The translations under genes were made by a program, and so were the position numbers. Shown in pieces: positions 15,420 through 23,523 of a stretch of DNA of 64,000 nucleotides. Under the pieces are notes generated by a model that searched no databases, had not been told where the DNA came from, and saw only the letters and a program-made list of their open reading frames with translations. The stretch is taken from assembly GCF_003611635.1 (NCBI RefSeq), contig NZ_RAVZ01000003.1, positions 1 through 64,000 of the forward strand. Reading direction: 5' to 3'. The first letter of the stretch is position 1; each line of letters begins with the position of its first letter. The DNA is from Corallococcus terminator (GTDB lineage: Bacteria > Myxococcota > Myxococcia > Myxococcales > Myxococcaceae).

Positions 15420-15962
15420 TCAGGGCTCCCAGCGCACGCGGTAGGAACAGGCGTGGCCGTCGAAGTCGAAGGGTTCGACCCGCAGGTTCCGGGCCCCGGC
15501 CTTCGTCAGGCCCGCCTCGATGATGCCCTGCAGGTAGCCCGGGTTCCCGTTGCACTCACTCACCCGGATGACGTGGTGCGCGGGGCCCTGGGTGTCGAGC
15601 TCGGTCTGCTGGTAGTTGTTCACGGTGGCGAAGCTCTCCCGGATCCGCACGACGACCCGCTCCGGACCGAAGATGGGCCACATCGACACGAGCGCCTTGC
15701 CCAGCATCGTCTGCTCCATGCCCTGGATGATGCCGACGCCGAGCTGCCGGTAGCCCTCGGACAACTCCTCGTTCGGATGCAGATGCTCCGCGGTGATCCG
15801 CAGGGCCTCGGCGAAGACAGTCCGGGGCGTGTTCCGGGGAATCTGGGCGTCGAGGTCCAGCCCTGCGTCTCGCAGCTTGTTCTTGAGGTCTGGCGTGAGA
15901 CGTCTGCCAATGGAACGGAAGAGTCCTTCAATCGTATGTCGATAGACGATCTCATCACTCAT
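15420..15962 (-). CDS. DUF2378/TIGR02265-family protein
   Basis: A 180-residue member of a family known almost only from Myxococcales, present in many paralogues. The layout fits well: RRLTPDLKNKLRDAGLDLD, then a helical domain with EELSEGYRQLGVGIIQGMEQ, then the beta-rich GNPGYLQGIIEAGL and a terminal SYRVRW. The function is unknown; the last domain looks like a heme-NO-binding-type fold, which is a guess. A G-rich site (GGGGGGA) lies 7 bases before the ATG at 15962. Confidence 0.85.
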   Translation of the reverse strand: MSDEIVYRHTIEGLFRSIGRRLTPDLKNKLRDAGLDLDAQIPRNTPRTVFAEALRITAEHLHPNEELSEGYRQLGVGIIQGMEQTMLGKALVSMWPIFGPERVVVRIRESFATVNNYQQTELDTQGPAHHVIRVSECNGNPGYLQGIIEAGLTKAGARNLRVEPFDFDGHACSYRVRWEP

Positions 15963-16303
15963 GTGACATCCCCCCCGGCCACGGCGTCCCATCCCGCCGT
16001 GTGCACACAAGCGTAGCGCATCCGTTCCGAGGACACGCAAGGCCGCGCCTCGCGAACCGTTCACTCCTTCGTGAATACCCGCGATACCTTGGAAGTCTTG
16101 AGCCATCCCGTCCTGCTGCGATGCACGGAAGGGCGCTCACTGCATCGCGCGCTTCGCACCGCATCCCGTGTTTCGCGTCTCCCGCCCGATGAATCCAGTG
16201 ACGCGGTCTCTTTCCTGGGGCTCTCCCTCTACATCGCGGTGCGTCCAGACGATGGGCGGAAGCGGGCACACCCATTGCTGTGTTCGTTTCCCAGGAGGCG
16301 TTC

Positions 16304-17071
16304 ATGCACCCGCTTCGCGTCAGCGTCGTCGCAGGGGTCGTCGCACTCGTGTCCACCGGCTGCACCACCACGCTGTACAAGTCGAACCAGGTCAGTGCCC
16401 CGCTGCTGCGTGAGCAGGGTGAGTTCAAGGGCAGCATCAGCCCCAGCAACGTGCAACTGGCGTGGTCGCCACGCGAGGGCGTGGGGCTGCTGGCCAATGG
16501 CTATTACGAGTCCTACGAAGAGGGGCGGCGGGACGCGAACGGGCTGCTCGCGGAGGTCGGCGGAGGCGTCTACGGGCGCTTCCTGGAGAACGCGGTGTGG
16601 GAAGCCTACGGCGGCGTGGGCTACGGGCGCTCCACGGCCAGTGATCAACTCGATGCAGGGGGCGGCGCCTTCCGGGACGTCGGCTTCACGGCGCGGGGCG
16701 TGCGGGCGTTCGTGCAGCCGAACCTGGGCTACGTCACGCCCTACTTCGAGGTGGGGGGAAGCCTTCGCATGTCCGCCGTGAAGTACCTCTCACTGGACGT
16801 GGCGGGCTACACGGAATCAGAGCGGGCGCGGGAGTTCCTCGGGGAGGATCAGGTGACGGACCCCGTGTGGCTCTTCGCGGAGCCCGCGCTGACGGCGAAG
16901 GTGGGCTACAAATGGGTGAAGGCCTTCGTGCAACACACGTGGACGCTCAAGCTGGGCGGCGACGCGCTTCCCCATGAGGAAGACACCACCGTGGTCGGGC
17001 TCAGCGTGGACGTGGCGAGCTGGTACCACGACTTCCGGTGGAGCCCCCGGGCGTCTTCCGCCAGCGATTGA
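16304..17071 (+). CDS. Outer-membrane-type lipoprotein, predicted beta-barrel-like
   Basis: A 255-residue lipoprotein with signal peptide and lipobox LVSTGC. After the Cys the protein is built of alternating strands rich in Gly and aromatics (GVGLLANGYYESYEE, YGGVGYGRSTAS, YVTPYFEVGGSLRMS) and ends in strand-like YHDFRWSPR, like small outer-membrane barrels or porin-like adhesins. AGGAGG lies 6 bases before the ATG at 16304. No partner gene is on the same strand. Confidence 0.65.
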   Translation: MHPLRVSVVAGVVALVSTGCTTTLYKSNQVSAPLLREQGEFKGSISPSNVQLAWSPREGVGLLANGYYESYEEGRRDANGLLAEVGGGVYGRFLENAVWEAYGGVGYGRSTASDQLDAGGGAFRDVGFTARGVRAFVQPNLGYVTPYFEVGGSLRMSAVKYLSLDVAGYTESERAREFLGEDQVTDPVWLFAEPALTAKVGYKWVKAFVQHTWTLKLGGDALPHEEDTTVVGLSVDVASWYHDFRWSPRASSASD

Positions 17072-17092
17072 GGAGTGGGCGCCGGGCGTGTC

Positions 17093-17566
17093 TCATCCCC
17101 CCAGCGGTCGAGGATGGGCCCAGAGCACATCCCAGGTCCAGGCAGGGGGCGTGTGACCGGGTATGACGAATTGAACAACGACCTGGGTGGCCGCGACCTG
17201 GGCCCCCTGTCGTCGCGCTTCCGCGAACAACTGCGCAAGCAGCGAATCACCATCCACGTAGCTCGCGAACAGCATGCCTGACTCCCCCACGGGGACGGCC
17301 GGCGCGAGGTCCGGGGTGTGTGAATCGAGCCCCCAGGCTACGAGGACGTCCTCGTAGAGTTCGTCCAGGTCGTACAGCGGGGCGTGGAGGCCCCGTGCCC
17401 CACAGGGACAATCCCAGCCAAAGCCTCCGGCCAGCATGCCCTGGTGGAGCAGCTTGCCGCGCGACGGTGTTCCGCAGAAGCCACACTTCACCGGGGTCAG
17501 GTCGCCCACCAGCTTCTGCTGGGCGTCGAATTCGATGCGGATCTCGTCGGTGGGTCCAGGTGCCAT
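17093..17566 (-). CDS. Hypothetical protein with a zinc-ribbon-like segment
   Basis: A 157-residue soluble protein. CGFCG (about residues 30-34) and CPCG (about 54-57) form a possible four-Cys zinc knuckle. The rest is acidic, with DLDELYEDVLVAWGLDSHTP. No family is recognised. Starts at 17575 (TTG) or 17566 (ATG) are both possible without a clear binding site. It is convergent with the lipoprotein gene. Confidence 0.5.
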   Translation of the reverse strand: MAPGPTDEIRIEFDAQQKLVGDLTPVKCGFCGTPSRGKLLHQGMLAGGFGWDCPCGARGLHAPLYDLDELYEDVLVAWGLDSHTPDLAPAVPVGESGMLFASYVDGDSLLAQLFAEARRQGAQVAATQVVVQFVIPGHTPPAWTWDVLWAHPRPLGG

Positions 17567-17612
17567 GAGAGGCAATCACATCACCCGCACCCCCCGCCTG
17601 TCTCTCCCCGCA

Positions 17613-19082
17613 TCAGTCCTCGTCCCGGACCTGCCTCGCGGCCAGCCCCACCGCCTCCAGGAGCGCGTGGAGGGTCTGTTCGTCGGTGGCGGGGGCCATG
17701 ACGGTCGCGCGCAGCCAGCGCGTCCCCCCGACCATGGAGGACGCCAGGTGGAAGCGGCCGTCGGCGATGAGCCGGTCCCGGAGCGCGACCTGCTTCGGGT
17801 CGCCCTGCGCATCGCGGTGGCGGAAGCAGACCACGTTGCTCTGCGGTTCGAAGGGCGTCTCGAAGTCGGGTCGCGACCGCACCAGCTCCCACAGCCGGTG
17901 CGCGGTGGCGTACCGGCCCGCGACATACCGGCCCAGCCCCGCTTCGCCCCTCCAGGCCAGGTTGAGGAAGAGCTTGAGCCCAAGCTGGGCCTTGGCACCT
18001 TCGACGGTCCGCATCATCAGGTCGGGGCCGCCGCGGTCGTCGTCGAAGAACAGGTAGTCCGCCTCCTGGCGGAACGCCCGGTCCAGGTCGGTCTTGTCCT
18101 TCAGCAGCACGGCCGCCGCCAGCGTGGAGGTCCGCAGCATCTTGTGCGCATCCCAGATGACCGAGTCCGCCAGCTCGATTCCGGTCAACAGCCGCTTGAG
18201 CGTCGGGGCCAGCAGGGCCGAACCCCCGTGCGCGGCGTCGACGTGGAACCAGAGACCGCGCGGGTTGCAGATCCTCCCGATGCTGACGAGGTCATCGTAG
18301 AGGCCGGTGGCGGGCGCGCACGCATTCGCCACGACCGCCATCACCGTGTGTCCCTGGCGCTCCTGGGCCACGACGACCTCGGGGATGGCGCTGGGGATGA
18401 CCCGCCCGATGGGATCACACGGCAATGCCACCACCGCGTCACTGCCGAGCCCGAGGATGGCAGCGGCCCGCGTGATGGAGAGATGACACGACGCCGGTGC
18501 GAGGAGGACCGTCCGCCGTGGCACCCCCGTGTTCCAGGCTTCGGGGAAGGCACGGGCCCGGGCCGCGAGCAGCGCCGTGACGTTGGCCAGCGAGCCCCCG
18601 TTGACGAGCACCCCTCCGGCGGTCCGCCCGGCCCAGCCGACCTTGTCCAACATCCAGTCGATGACCGCCATCTCGACGGTGGCCGCCGCGGCGCCCATCT
18701 CATACAGGGACATGGCGTTGTTCGTGACGCCGTGGATGAGGTCACCCAGCGCGGCCGGAAGGTCGGGGCTCGCGCACTGGTGGGCGAGGTATCCCGGGTG
18801 GTGCAGTCGGGTTCCTTCGCTCAGATAGGTCTCCAGGAAGTCATCGAGCGCCCCTGCATCCATGCCGCCCTCCCGGATCCACGACTGCAATGACAGGCTT
18901 TGCGCCAGCTCCGCCGGTGGCCGCCGCGAGGTCACCCGCGAGCCTCCGAGCTGGCTGTCCTCCACGTAGGCCCGGAGCCGGCGCACCGTCACGTCGACGG
19001 CCGCGTCCCATTCCGACAGCTCCCAGACGCCCTCTGTCGAGGCGGGGCCTGTCGGGAGCGGGTCCTCGGGTCGGTGTGCCAT
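17613..19082 (-). CDS. PLP-dependent group II amino-acid decarboxylase
   Basis: A 489-residue fold-type-I decarboxylase of the glutamate/aromatic/diaminobutyrate family. Landmarks: HPGYLAHQCASPDLP at the substrate entry, VLVNGGSLANVTALLAAR binding phosphate, the PLP-stacking region HVDAAHGGSAL and the Schiff-base Lys314 in WDAHKML. The exact amino acid cannot be told; diaminobutyrate or an aromatic residue are the best guesses. It is followed by no other intact pathway gene, but a broken SDR gene lies just upstream on the same strand, so a small biosynthetic locus may have decayed here. Confidence 0.8.
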   Translation of the reverse strand: MAHRPEDPLPTGPASTEGVWELSEWDAAVDVTVRRLRAYVEDSQLGGSRVTSRRPPAELAQSLSLQSWIREGGMDAGALDDFLETYLSEGTRLHHPGYLAHQCASPDLPAALGDLIHGVTNNAMSLYEMGAAAATVEMAVIDWMLDKVGWAGRTAGGVLVNGGSLANVTALLAARARAFPEAWNTGVPRRTVLLAPASCHLSITRAAAILGLGSDAVVALPCDPIGRVIPSAIPEVVVAQERQGHTVMAVVANACAPATGLYDDLVSIGRICNPRGLWFHVDAAHGGSALLAPTLKRLLTGIELADSVIWDAHKMLRTSTLAAAVLLKDKTDLDRAFRQEADYLFFDDDRGGPDLMMRTVEGAKAQLGLKLFLNLAWRGEAGLGRYVAGRYATAHRLWELVRSRPDFETPFEPQSNVVCFRHRDAQGDPKQVALRDRLIADGRFHLASSMVGGTRWLRATVMAPATDEQTLHALLEAVGLAARQVRDED

Positions 19083-19154
19083 GACGCTGTGTCCTTTCTG
19101 GAAGGCCGTGCGGAAGCCGCCGTCTTCCGGGGGCGTGTCAGCCCTGGTGACCGG

Positions 19155-19601
19155 TCAGCAATCCCGGATGGACTCCGAGCCCCAGGGACGCGTCCAGGAC
19201 CGCGCCATGCAGGACCCGGGCTTCTGGCTGACAGAGCCACCGCACCGGATGTCCACCGGACCCGGTAGTTTGCTGACCAGCTCCTGCACCTGCGCCCAGT
19301 TCCCCTGATCCAGCGGGAGGGCCAGATGCCCCCGGTCACCGTCTCCACCCACCTCCTGAAGCAAGGCCAAGGCCCGCTCCTCCCCCCGGTGATACGTCAG
19401 CCACACCCGGTCACCCTGGGCCGCCATCGCCCGGACGATCTGCGCACCAATCCCACTTGAACCTCCGGTGACCAGCACCGTGCGGCCCGTCCATCCCGCC
19501 TCGTCCGGGAAACTCACGGGGAACCGCTGGATGCAATGGGATTGATGAACGGGCTCACGCGGGCATGATTCATGACAAATCCTTGCCAGTCCGGAATCCA
19601 A
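19155..19601 (-). pseudogene. Truncated short-chain dehydrogenase/reductase (FabG/KR-like)
   Basis: The frame contains a full Rossmann start, TVLVTGGSSGIGAQIVRAMA, and continues as an SDR through ALPLDQGNWAQVQELVSKLP to VDI. There the expected NNAG motif is replaced by unrelated sequence and a stop, so the catalytic Tyr-Lys half is missing. The clean break suggests a frameshift followed by deletion. It lies 72 bases upstream of the decarboxylase on the same strand. Confidence 0.65.
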
Positions 19602-19696
19602 CCCGACTCCGCTGAAGTGATACAGCCATCCTGGATGAAGGGTCGGACCTGGACGCCGAACAGCGCGCCTGTTTCATCTGCTTTTGATATCGCCAA
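19514..19696 (-). CDS. Possible 60-residue peptide gene
   Basis: A TTG at 19696 with GAGG 7 bases upstream opens a frame of 60 codons containing GALFGVQVRPFIQDGCITSA and GWIPDWQGF. The composition is protein-like, unlike most shadow frames here, but the start codon is weak and the frame overlaps the 5' end of the broken SDR gene. It could be a small peptide linked to the decarboxylase or nothing at all. Confidence 0.2.
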   Translation of the reverse strand: MAISKADETGALFGVQVRPFIQDGCITSAESGWIPDWQGFVMNHARVSPFINPIASSGSP

Positions 19697-19894
19697 TCTA
19701 CAGCCTCAATCCTTGCCAATCCATCCGGTGCATGACTGTCGCAGGGACGAGGATCTTGTCCGTTGGGGAACGGTTGACTGCGTTTCAAGGGCGTGTCGGA
19801 GTGCGCACACGTCACTGGCTTCGCGTCGCGGAACTTCTAGCGAGCGGCGTTCTTGCCCAGCGACTGGATGATGCGGCCATCGTAGAATTCCGCG

Positions 19895-20518
19895 ATGGGC
19901 TTCGAAACGTACTATCAGGCCATTCCCGCGTCCTCGGAGTTGCTGGACGTGGCCCGGCAGGACCTTGAAGCGGGCGAATACTTCTGGAGCGTCCTCTTCA
20001 TGTTCAGGGCCCCACGTATCGAACACCTCTTGTCCGGGGGCCCCCCCATCCCGGGGCAGGTCAAGCTCTGGCACCTCGTGGTCGAGCATCTGCGAACACG
20101 CCCCGACCTCGGGGGGCTCAACACGACCCTGGATCGACACTGGGATCGGCTCCACTTCGTCCTGTCGGCCGAGCGCAGGGACGAATCTGGGACTGACGAG
20201 GACCCCCTGATCAAGCTCGCGATCCGGGGCGAGGATGAAATCGCCGAGCACGTGCGGGGAGGGCAGGGCGTTCCCCTCCGGTACACGCGACCGGAGACGG
20301 TGGGCCGCATCGCCCACATGCTGGACGGAGTCCGGTTTGAAAGCCTCCGGCGCCACTTCACCGCTGTCGCCATGGACGAAGGCTCTGTCTACAAGCATCC
20401 TCATCCGGCGCAGCTCGATGATGACTGGCACGCCCTCCAGGAGTACTTCGAGAGGTTTCGCGTCTTCTATGGCTCGGCTGCGAAGCACGCGGATGGCGTC
20501 CTGGTCCACCGCGATTGA
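19895..20518 (+). CDS. DUF1877 (YfbM-like) family protein
   Basis: A 207-residue soluble protein. GLNTTLDRHWDRLHFVLS (the family's Leu-Asp-x-x-Trp-x-x-Leu-His box), VPLRYTRPETVGRIAHML and SVYKHP fit DUF1877/YfbM proteins. These are common in polymorphic-toxin surroundings and stand-alone; their biochemical role is unknown. Start ATG at 19895. The next gene follows 57 bases downstream on the same strand. Confidence 0.7.
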   Translation: MGFETYYQAIPASSELLDVARQDLEAGEYFWSVLFMFRAPRIEHLLSGGPPIPGQVKLWHLVVEHLRTRPDLGGLNTTLDRHWDRLHFVLSAERRDESGTDEDPLIKLAIRGEDEIAEHVRGGQGVPLRYTRPETVGRIAHMLDGVRFESLRRHFTAVAMDEGSVYKHPHPAQLDDDWHALQEYFERFRVFYGSAAKHADGVLVHRD

Positions 20519-20575
20519 ACCTGCCCGCTCTCGGGTGGAGGATGCCGTCCCCTCTCGTCCCGATGGAGCCACGAC

Positions 20576-20929
20576 ATGTTGAAGGTGCTCGCCTTTCTCA
20601 CGAAGAAGCAGGGACTCGAGACGCAGGCTTTCATCGAGTACTACGAGAAGAACCACGTGCGGCTGGTCTGCGGCCTGGCGCCCCCGCCCATCGTCTACAA
20701 GCGCAACTTCCTGGTGCGGGGCGATGCGCTCAACATGGAGGACAGCTCGATCGACTTCGACGTCGTCACCGAGCTGGTGTTCCCCGACCGGGAGGCCTTC
20801 CATGCCTGGGGGGCCCTGCTCTTTGCTCCCTCCAATGGTGACGCGATCGCCAGGGACGAAGAGAAGTTCCTCGAACGCTCACGGACCCGTGCCTACGTCG
20901 TCGAGGAGCACGTGACGACCTCCGGGTGA
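20576..20929 (+). CDS. EthD-domain (dimeric alpha/beta barrel) protein
   Basis: A 117-residue protein starting MLKVLAFLTKKQGLETQAFI followed by EYYEKNHVRLV, the EthD opening with its conserved Glu-x-x-His-x-x-Leu. The late segment VVTELVFPDREAFHAWGALL is the second strand-helix of the ferredoxin-like fold. EthD-type proteins bind small organic ligands or help degrade ethers and polyketides. No pathway genes are next to it. Confidence 0.65.
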   Translation: MLKVLAFLTKKQGLETQAFIEYYEKNHVRLVCGLAPPPIVYKRNFLVRGDALNMEDSSIDFDVVTELVFPDREAFHAWGALLFAPSNGDAIARDEEKFLERSRTRAYVVEEHVTTSG

Positions 20930-20963
20930 CCGGTGGCCCCCTCCGCCCCATGAACAGGCATCA

Positions 20964-21668
20964 TCAGGCGGTTTGTTTCGCTGCCGCGCCGGGGTCCAGG
21001 ACACTGGAGTTCGAAGTGCCCGGCCCTCTCGCGGAGAGGGCGATGCAGAGCTGCGCGGCCCAGTACAGCGACATGATGGCGTAGCCCGCGCCGGGCAGGG
21101 GACGCACGAACAGCTTGATGGACAGCAGGCCGTCACTGGCCGCGAACAGCAGCGCGCCCGCGAACGCCAGCCACTGCTCGCGCCGCGCCAGCCCCGGAGC
21201 CCCCATCAAGGCCCAGGCCCGCCAGCCCATGGTGCAGATGACGGCGACATAGGCCATCACGGGCAGCGCCATGCCTCCCAGCCCGGGCCCCAGGGCCACG
21301 CTGGCGCCCACGGCCAGGACCCCGAAGGGAAGCGCCCTGGCCAGATGCAGCCTTCGCGTCACGGTGAGGTACGCGGCCGCATAGCTGACATGCGCCAGCA
21401 GGAACGCGCCCAGTCCCGGCAGGAACAACTCCGGCCCCACGTCCAACAGCACGTCTCCGAGCAGCGAGAGCGCCAGCCCGGCGAAGATCCACCGCGAGTA
21501 GCGCTCCCGGGGCTGCCACAGCCACAGGAGCAGGCAGATCATCGGCAGGGCCTTGGTGACCACGCGGATGTCCCGGCGCTCCAGGTCCAGCACCAGCAGG
21601 AAGCCCACCGCACCCGCGAGGCCCACGCCCGCGAGGATCCTCGTTCCACCTGTCAGCTCCCGGCCCAT
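20964..21668 (-). CDS. YhhN-family membrane protein (lysoplasmalogenase-like)
   Basis: A 234-residue protein with about eight hydrophobic spans. FAGLALSLLGDVLLD and LLAHVSYAAAYLTV carry the two Asp/His-containing signatures of the YhhN/TMEM86 family, membrane hydrolases that remove the vinyl-ether chain of lysoplasmalogen. Myxobacteria make ether lipids, which gives a plausible substrate. AAGGTG lies 7 bases before the ATG at 21668. It is divergent from the HExxH genes; no functional link is evident. Confidence 0.75.
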   Translation of the reverse strand: MGRELTGGTRILAGVGLAGAVGFLLVLDLERRDIRVVTKALPMICLLLWLWQPRERYSRWIFAGLALSLLGDVLLDVGPELFLPGLGAFLLAHVSYAAAYLTVTRRLHLARALPFGVLAVGASVALGPGLGGMALPVMAYVAVICTMGWRAWALMGAPGLARREQWLAFAGALLFAASDGLLSIKLFVRPLPGAGYAIMSLYWAAQLCIALSARGPGTSNSSVLDPGAAAKQTA

Positions 21669-22020
21669 GGCGGGCACCTTACCCCGCCGGTGTGCTCCAA
21701 CCCCAGACAGATGCGTTCCCATCTCCCAGGATTTTCCCGCGAGAGAGGGCCGCCTCCGGTGAGCAGTTCAATGACAGCATTATTTATTCGCCAGAGCCCG
21801 GTGCGTCATGCGGGCTTCATCCTGAAGAATAGGCCCCTCCGTGGCCCTGTTCAGAGGGAGGAAATGGGTTCGCCCTGCCTCGTCTGTCTCAAACGTTCGG
21901 GATCCGACCCTGGAAAAAAGCTCGACCCCGGGCCTTGTGGCCTTCGGGGCGGGCTGGCACCATTTGAAGCGAAATGCTGGATATGCCGGGATGGCGGATG
22001 TCGGTATGGATGCCATTCGA
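21669..22020. other. Divergent upstream region of the HExxH gene cluster
   Basis: This 352-base region is less GC-rich around 21770-21830 (GCATTATTTATTCGCC) and probably holds the promoter of the peptide cluster. In-frame ATGs of the first HExxH gene at 21991 and 22006 lie here. A Cys-rich open frame also crosses it but is probably an artefact. Confidence 0.4.
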
Positions 22021-23523
22021 ATGGAGCTCAGCGTGCAACGAACGGATGTGATCCGGCTCACCGACGGCCGCCTTCAGCATCACGAGCACTTCGGAGATTC
22101 GTCGCGGGTCGTGTTGCGCGTCAGCGAGCGCTACCGGTTCGCCCTGGAGGTGCTGGCGCGGCGGGACGCGCGTCTTCGTGACGTCGCGGGCCGTGTCGAG
22201 GCGTTGGACGCCGCGACGGCGGAGACCGTGTTCGGCGACCTGCTCGTGCGCGCGGCACTGGAGGCCGCGATCAGCCGACTGGAGACCTCAGGCGCGGACG
22301 GTGCCGCGGGTGAGGAGCTGCCCGGGTTGCTGGGTGAGGCCCTGGCCTGCGTCGCGCGAACGCCGGGCCGGTGCCTCTCCCGATCGGCGATGGGACGCGA
22401 CCTGTCCGTGGGCCCCGGGGGCAAGGTCTGGGTCTGGGACCTTCCGGAGGAGTCGACGCCCCTTCGCGACAGGCTGCGCGAGAGCATCCGCACGGGCTTC
22501 ATGCCGGGCGCCGAAAGCAGCGTCGAAATCATCCGTCCCACCCCGGCCATGGTCGCGGGACTGGAGCGCGCTTGCGCGCTGATCCAGCGGCTGGTGCCGG
22601 AGATGACGGCCAGCGTCTTCCGGCACCTCCACTCCATCGCCATCGCGAACATCCGTGGCCCCCGGGGCCGGATGTTGACGGGCTCCGGAGGGGACGGCAC
22701 CCCGTGCATGATCTTCATCGACCCGCTCGAGCTGGAGAACCCCTGGGATACGGCGGGCCACATCCTGCATGAGGCGGTGCACCTCAAGCTCTCCGACCTG
22801 ATCCGCACGGGCGCCATCGTGACGGATGACGGCCCCGTCGAGCTGGCCTGGGGCCGGAAGACCTCGCTGTCGAACAGCATCTTCGCCTACCACGCGTACG
22901 TGCACATGCAGGTGTTTCGCGCCGCCGTGGAGCACCTCGGGCCCGACTGTCATGCCGAGTTCGGCGCGCCCCGGGACTACGACGCGCCGGCCCACGCGAT
23001 GTCGGTGGTGAACAACGACACCCGCAAGCCCTTCTCCCGCGCGGAGGAGCGGCTGGACTTCCTGCACACCCAACTGGAGGGCCCCCTGGCGTCCCGGGTG
23101 ACGCCGTATGGACGCGAGATGAACGCCTGGCTCTGGGAAGCGATTCGTCCCCTGGAGGCCCTGGGGGCGGTGCCGTCTGGCGGACCGCCTGGACGGGCCG
23201 TGAAGCCTCCGGTGCTCACGCTCGGGCGGGCCCCGTCTCCGGCGCGCTATCGCCAGGGCCGGGACCTCTCCCTGCGCCGCTCGCCGTCCTCCGAGGTGCT
23301 GTTCGCCCTGGACCCGGGCTCACGGAAGATCGTCACGCTGAACCTCGCGGCCTGGCTGGCCTTCGAGCTGTGCGACGGCAAGACCGAAGAAGAGATGCTG
23401 TCTTCCTATACCGCCTCGCTGGGACTCGGTGCCGAGCGCGCCTGGGCCCAGCTCGCGCCGACCCTCGAGGGACTCGTGTCGAGTGGAATGATTGAACCGG
23501 TCTCCGAAGGGCGGGTGTCGTGA
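22021..23523 (+). CDS. HExxH-type peptide-modifying enzyme (putative alpha-KG-HExxH beta-hydroxylase) with C-terminal PqqD-like domain
   Basis: A 500-residue protein. The central domain carries AGHILHEAVHLKLSD with HEAVH at 250-254. Downstream come FAYHAYVHMQVF, whose His residues may complete the metal site, and HAMSVVNND. This matches the TIGR04267 group (HExxH putative peptide modification), recently described as 2-oxoglutarate-dependent peptide beta-hydroxylases. Residues about 420-495 form a PqqD/RRE-like domain (VLFALDPGSRKIVTLNLAAW, then CDGKTEEEML), the leader-peptide-binding module. The ATG at 22021 was chosen because it aligns with the paralogue's start. It overlaps the next gene at the stop codon. 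Confidence 0.75.
   Translation: MELSVQRTDVIRLTDGRLQHHEHFGDSSRVVLRVSERYRFALEVLARRDARLRDVAGRVEALDAATAETVFGDLLVRAALEAAISRLETSGADGAAGEELPGLLGEALACVARTPGRCLSRSAMGRDLSVGPGGKVWVWDLPEESTPLRDRLRESIRTGFMPGAESSVEIIRPTPAMVAGLERACALIQRLVPEMTASVFRHLHSIAIANIRGPRGRMLTGSGGDGTPCMIFIDPLELENPWDTAGHILHEAVHLKLSDLIRTGAIVTDDGPVELAWGRKTSLSNSIFAYHAYVHMQVFRAAVEHLGPDCHAEFGAPRDYDAPAHAMSVVNNDTRKPFSRAEERLDFLHTQLEGPLASRVTPYGREMNAWLWEAIRPLEALGAVPSGGPPGRAVKPPVLTLGRAPSPARYRQGRDLSLRRSPSSEVLFALDPGSRKIVTLNLAAWLAFELCDGKTEEEMLSSYTASLGLGAERAWAQLAPTLEGLVSSGMIEPVSEGRVS

Noticed and set aside
21864-22181. Cys-rich open frame (eight Cys in about 60 residues, KCWICRDGGCRYGC) with GAGGG upstream, just before the HExxH genes; considered as a second precursor peptide
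   Set aside because: Its last third lies inside the well-supported coding region of the first HExxH gene in another frame and is Arg/Ala-rich shadow sequence. There is no leader-like helix. The Cys run can arise from TGC/TGT triplets in the shadow frame.
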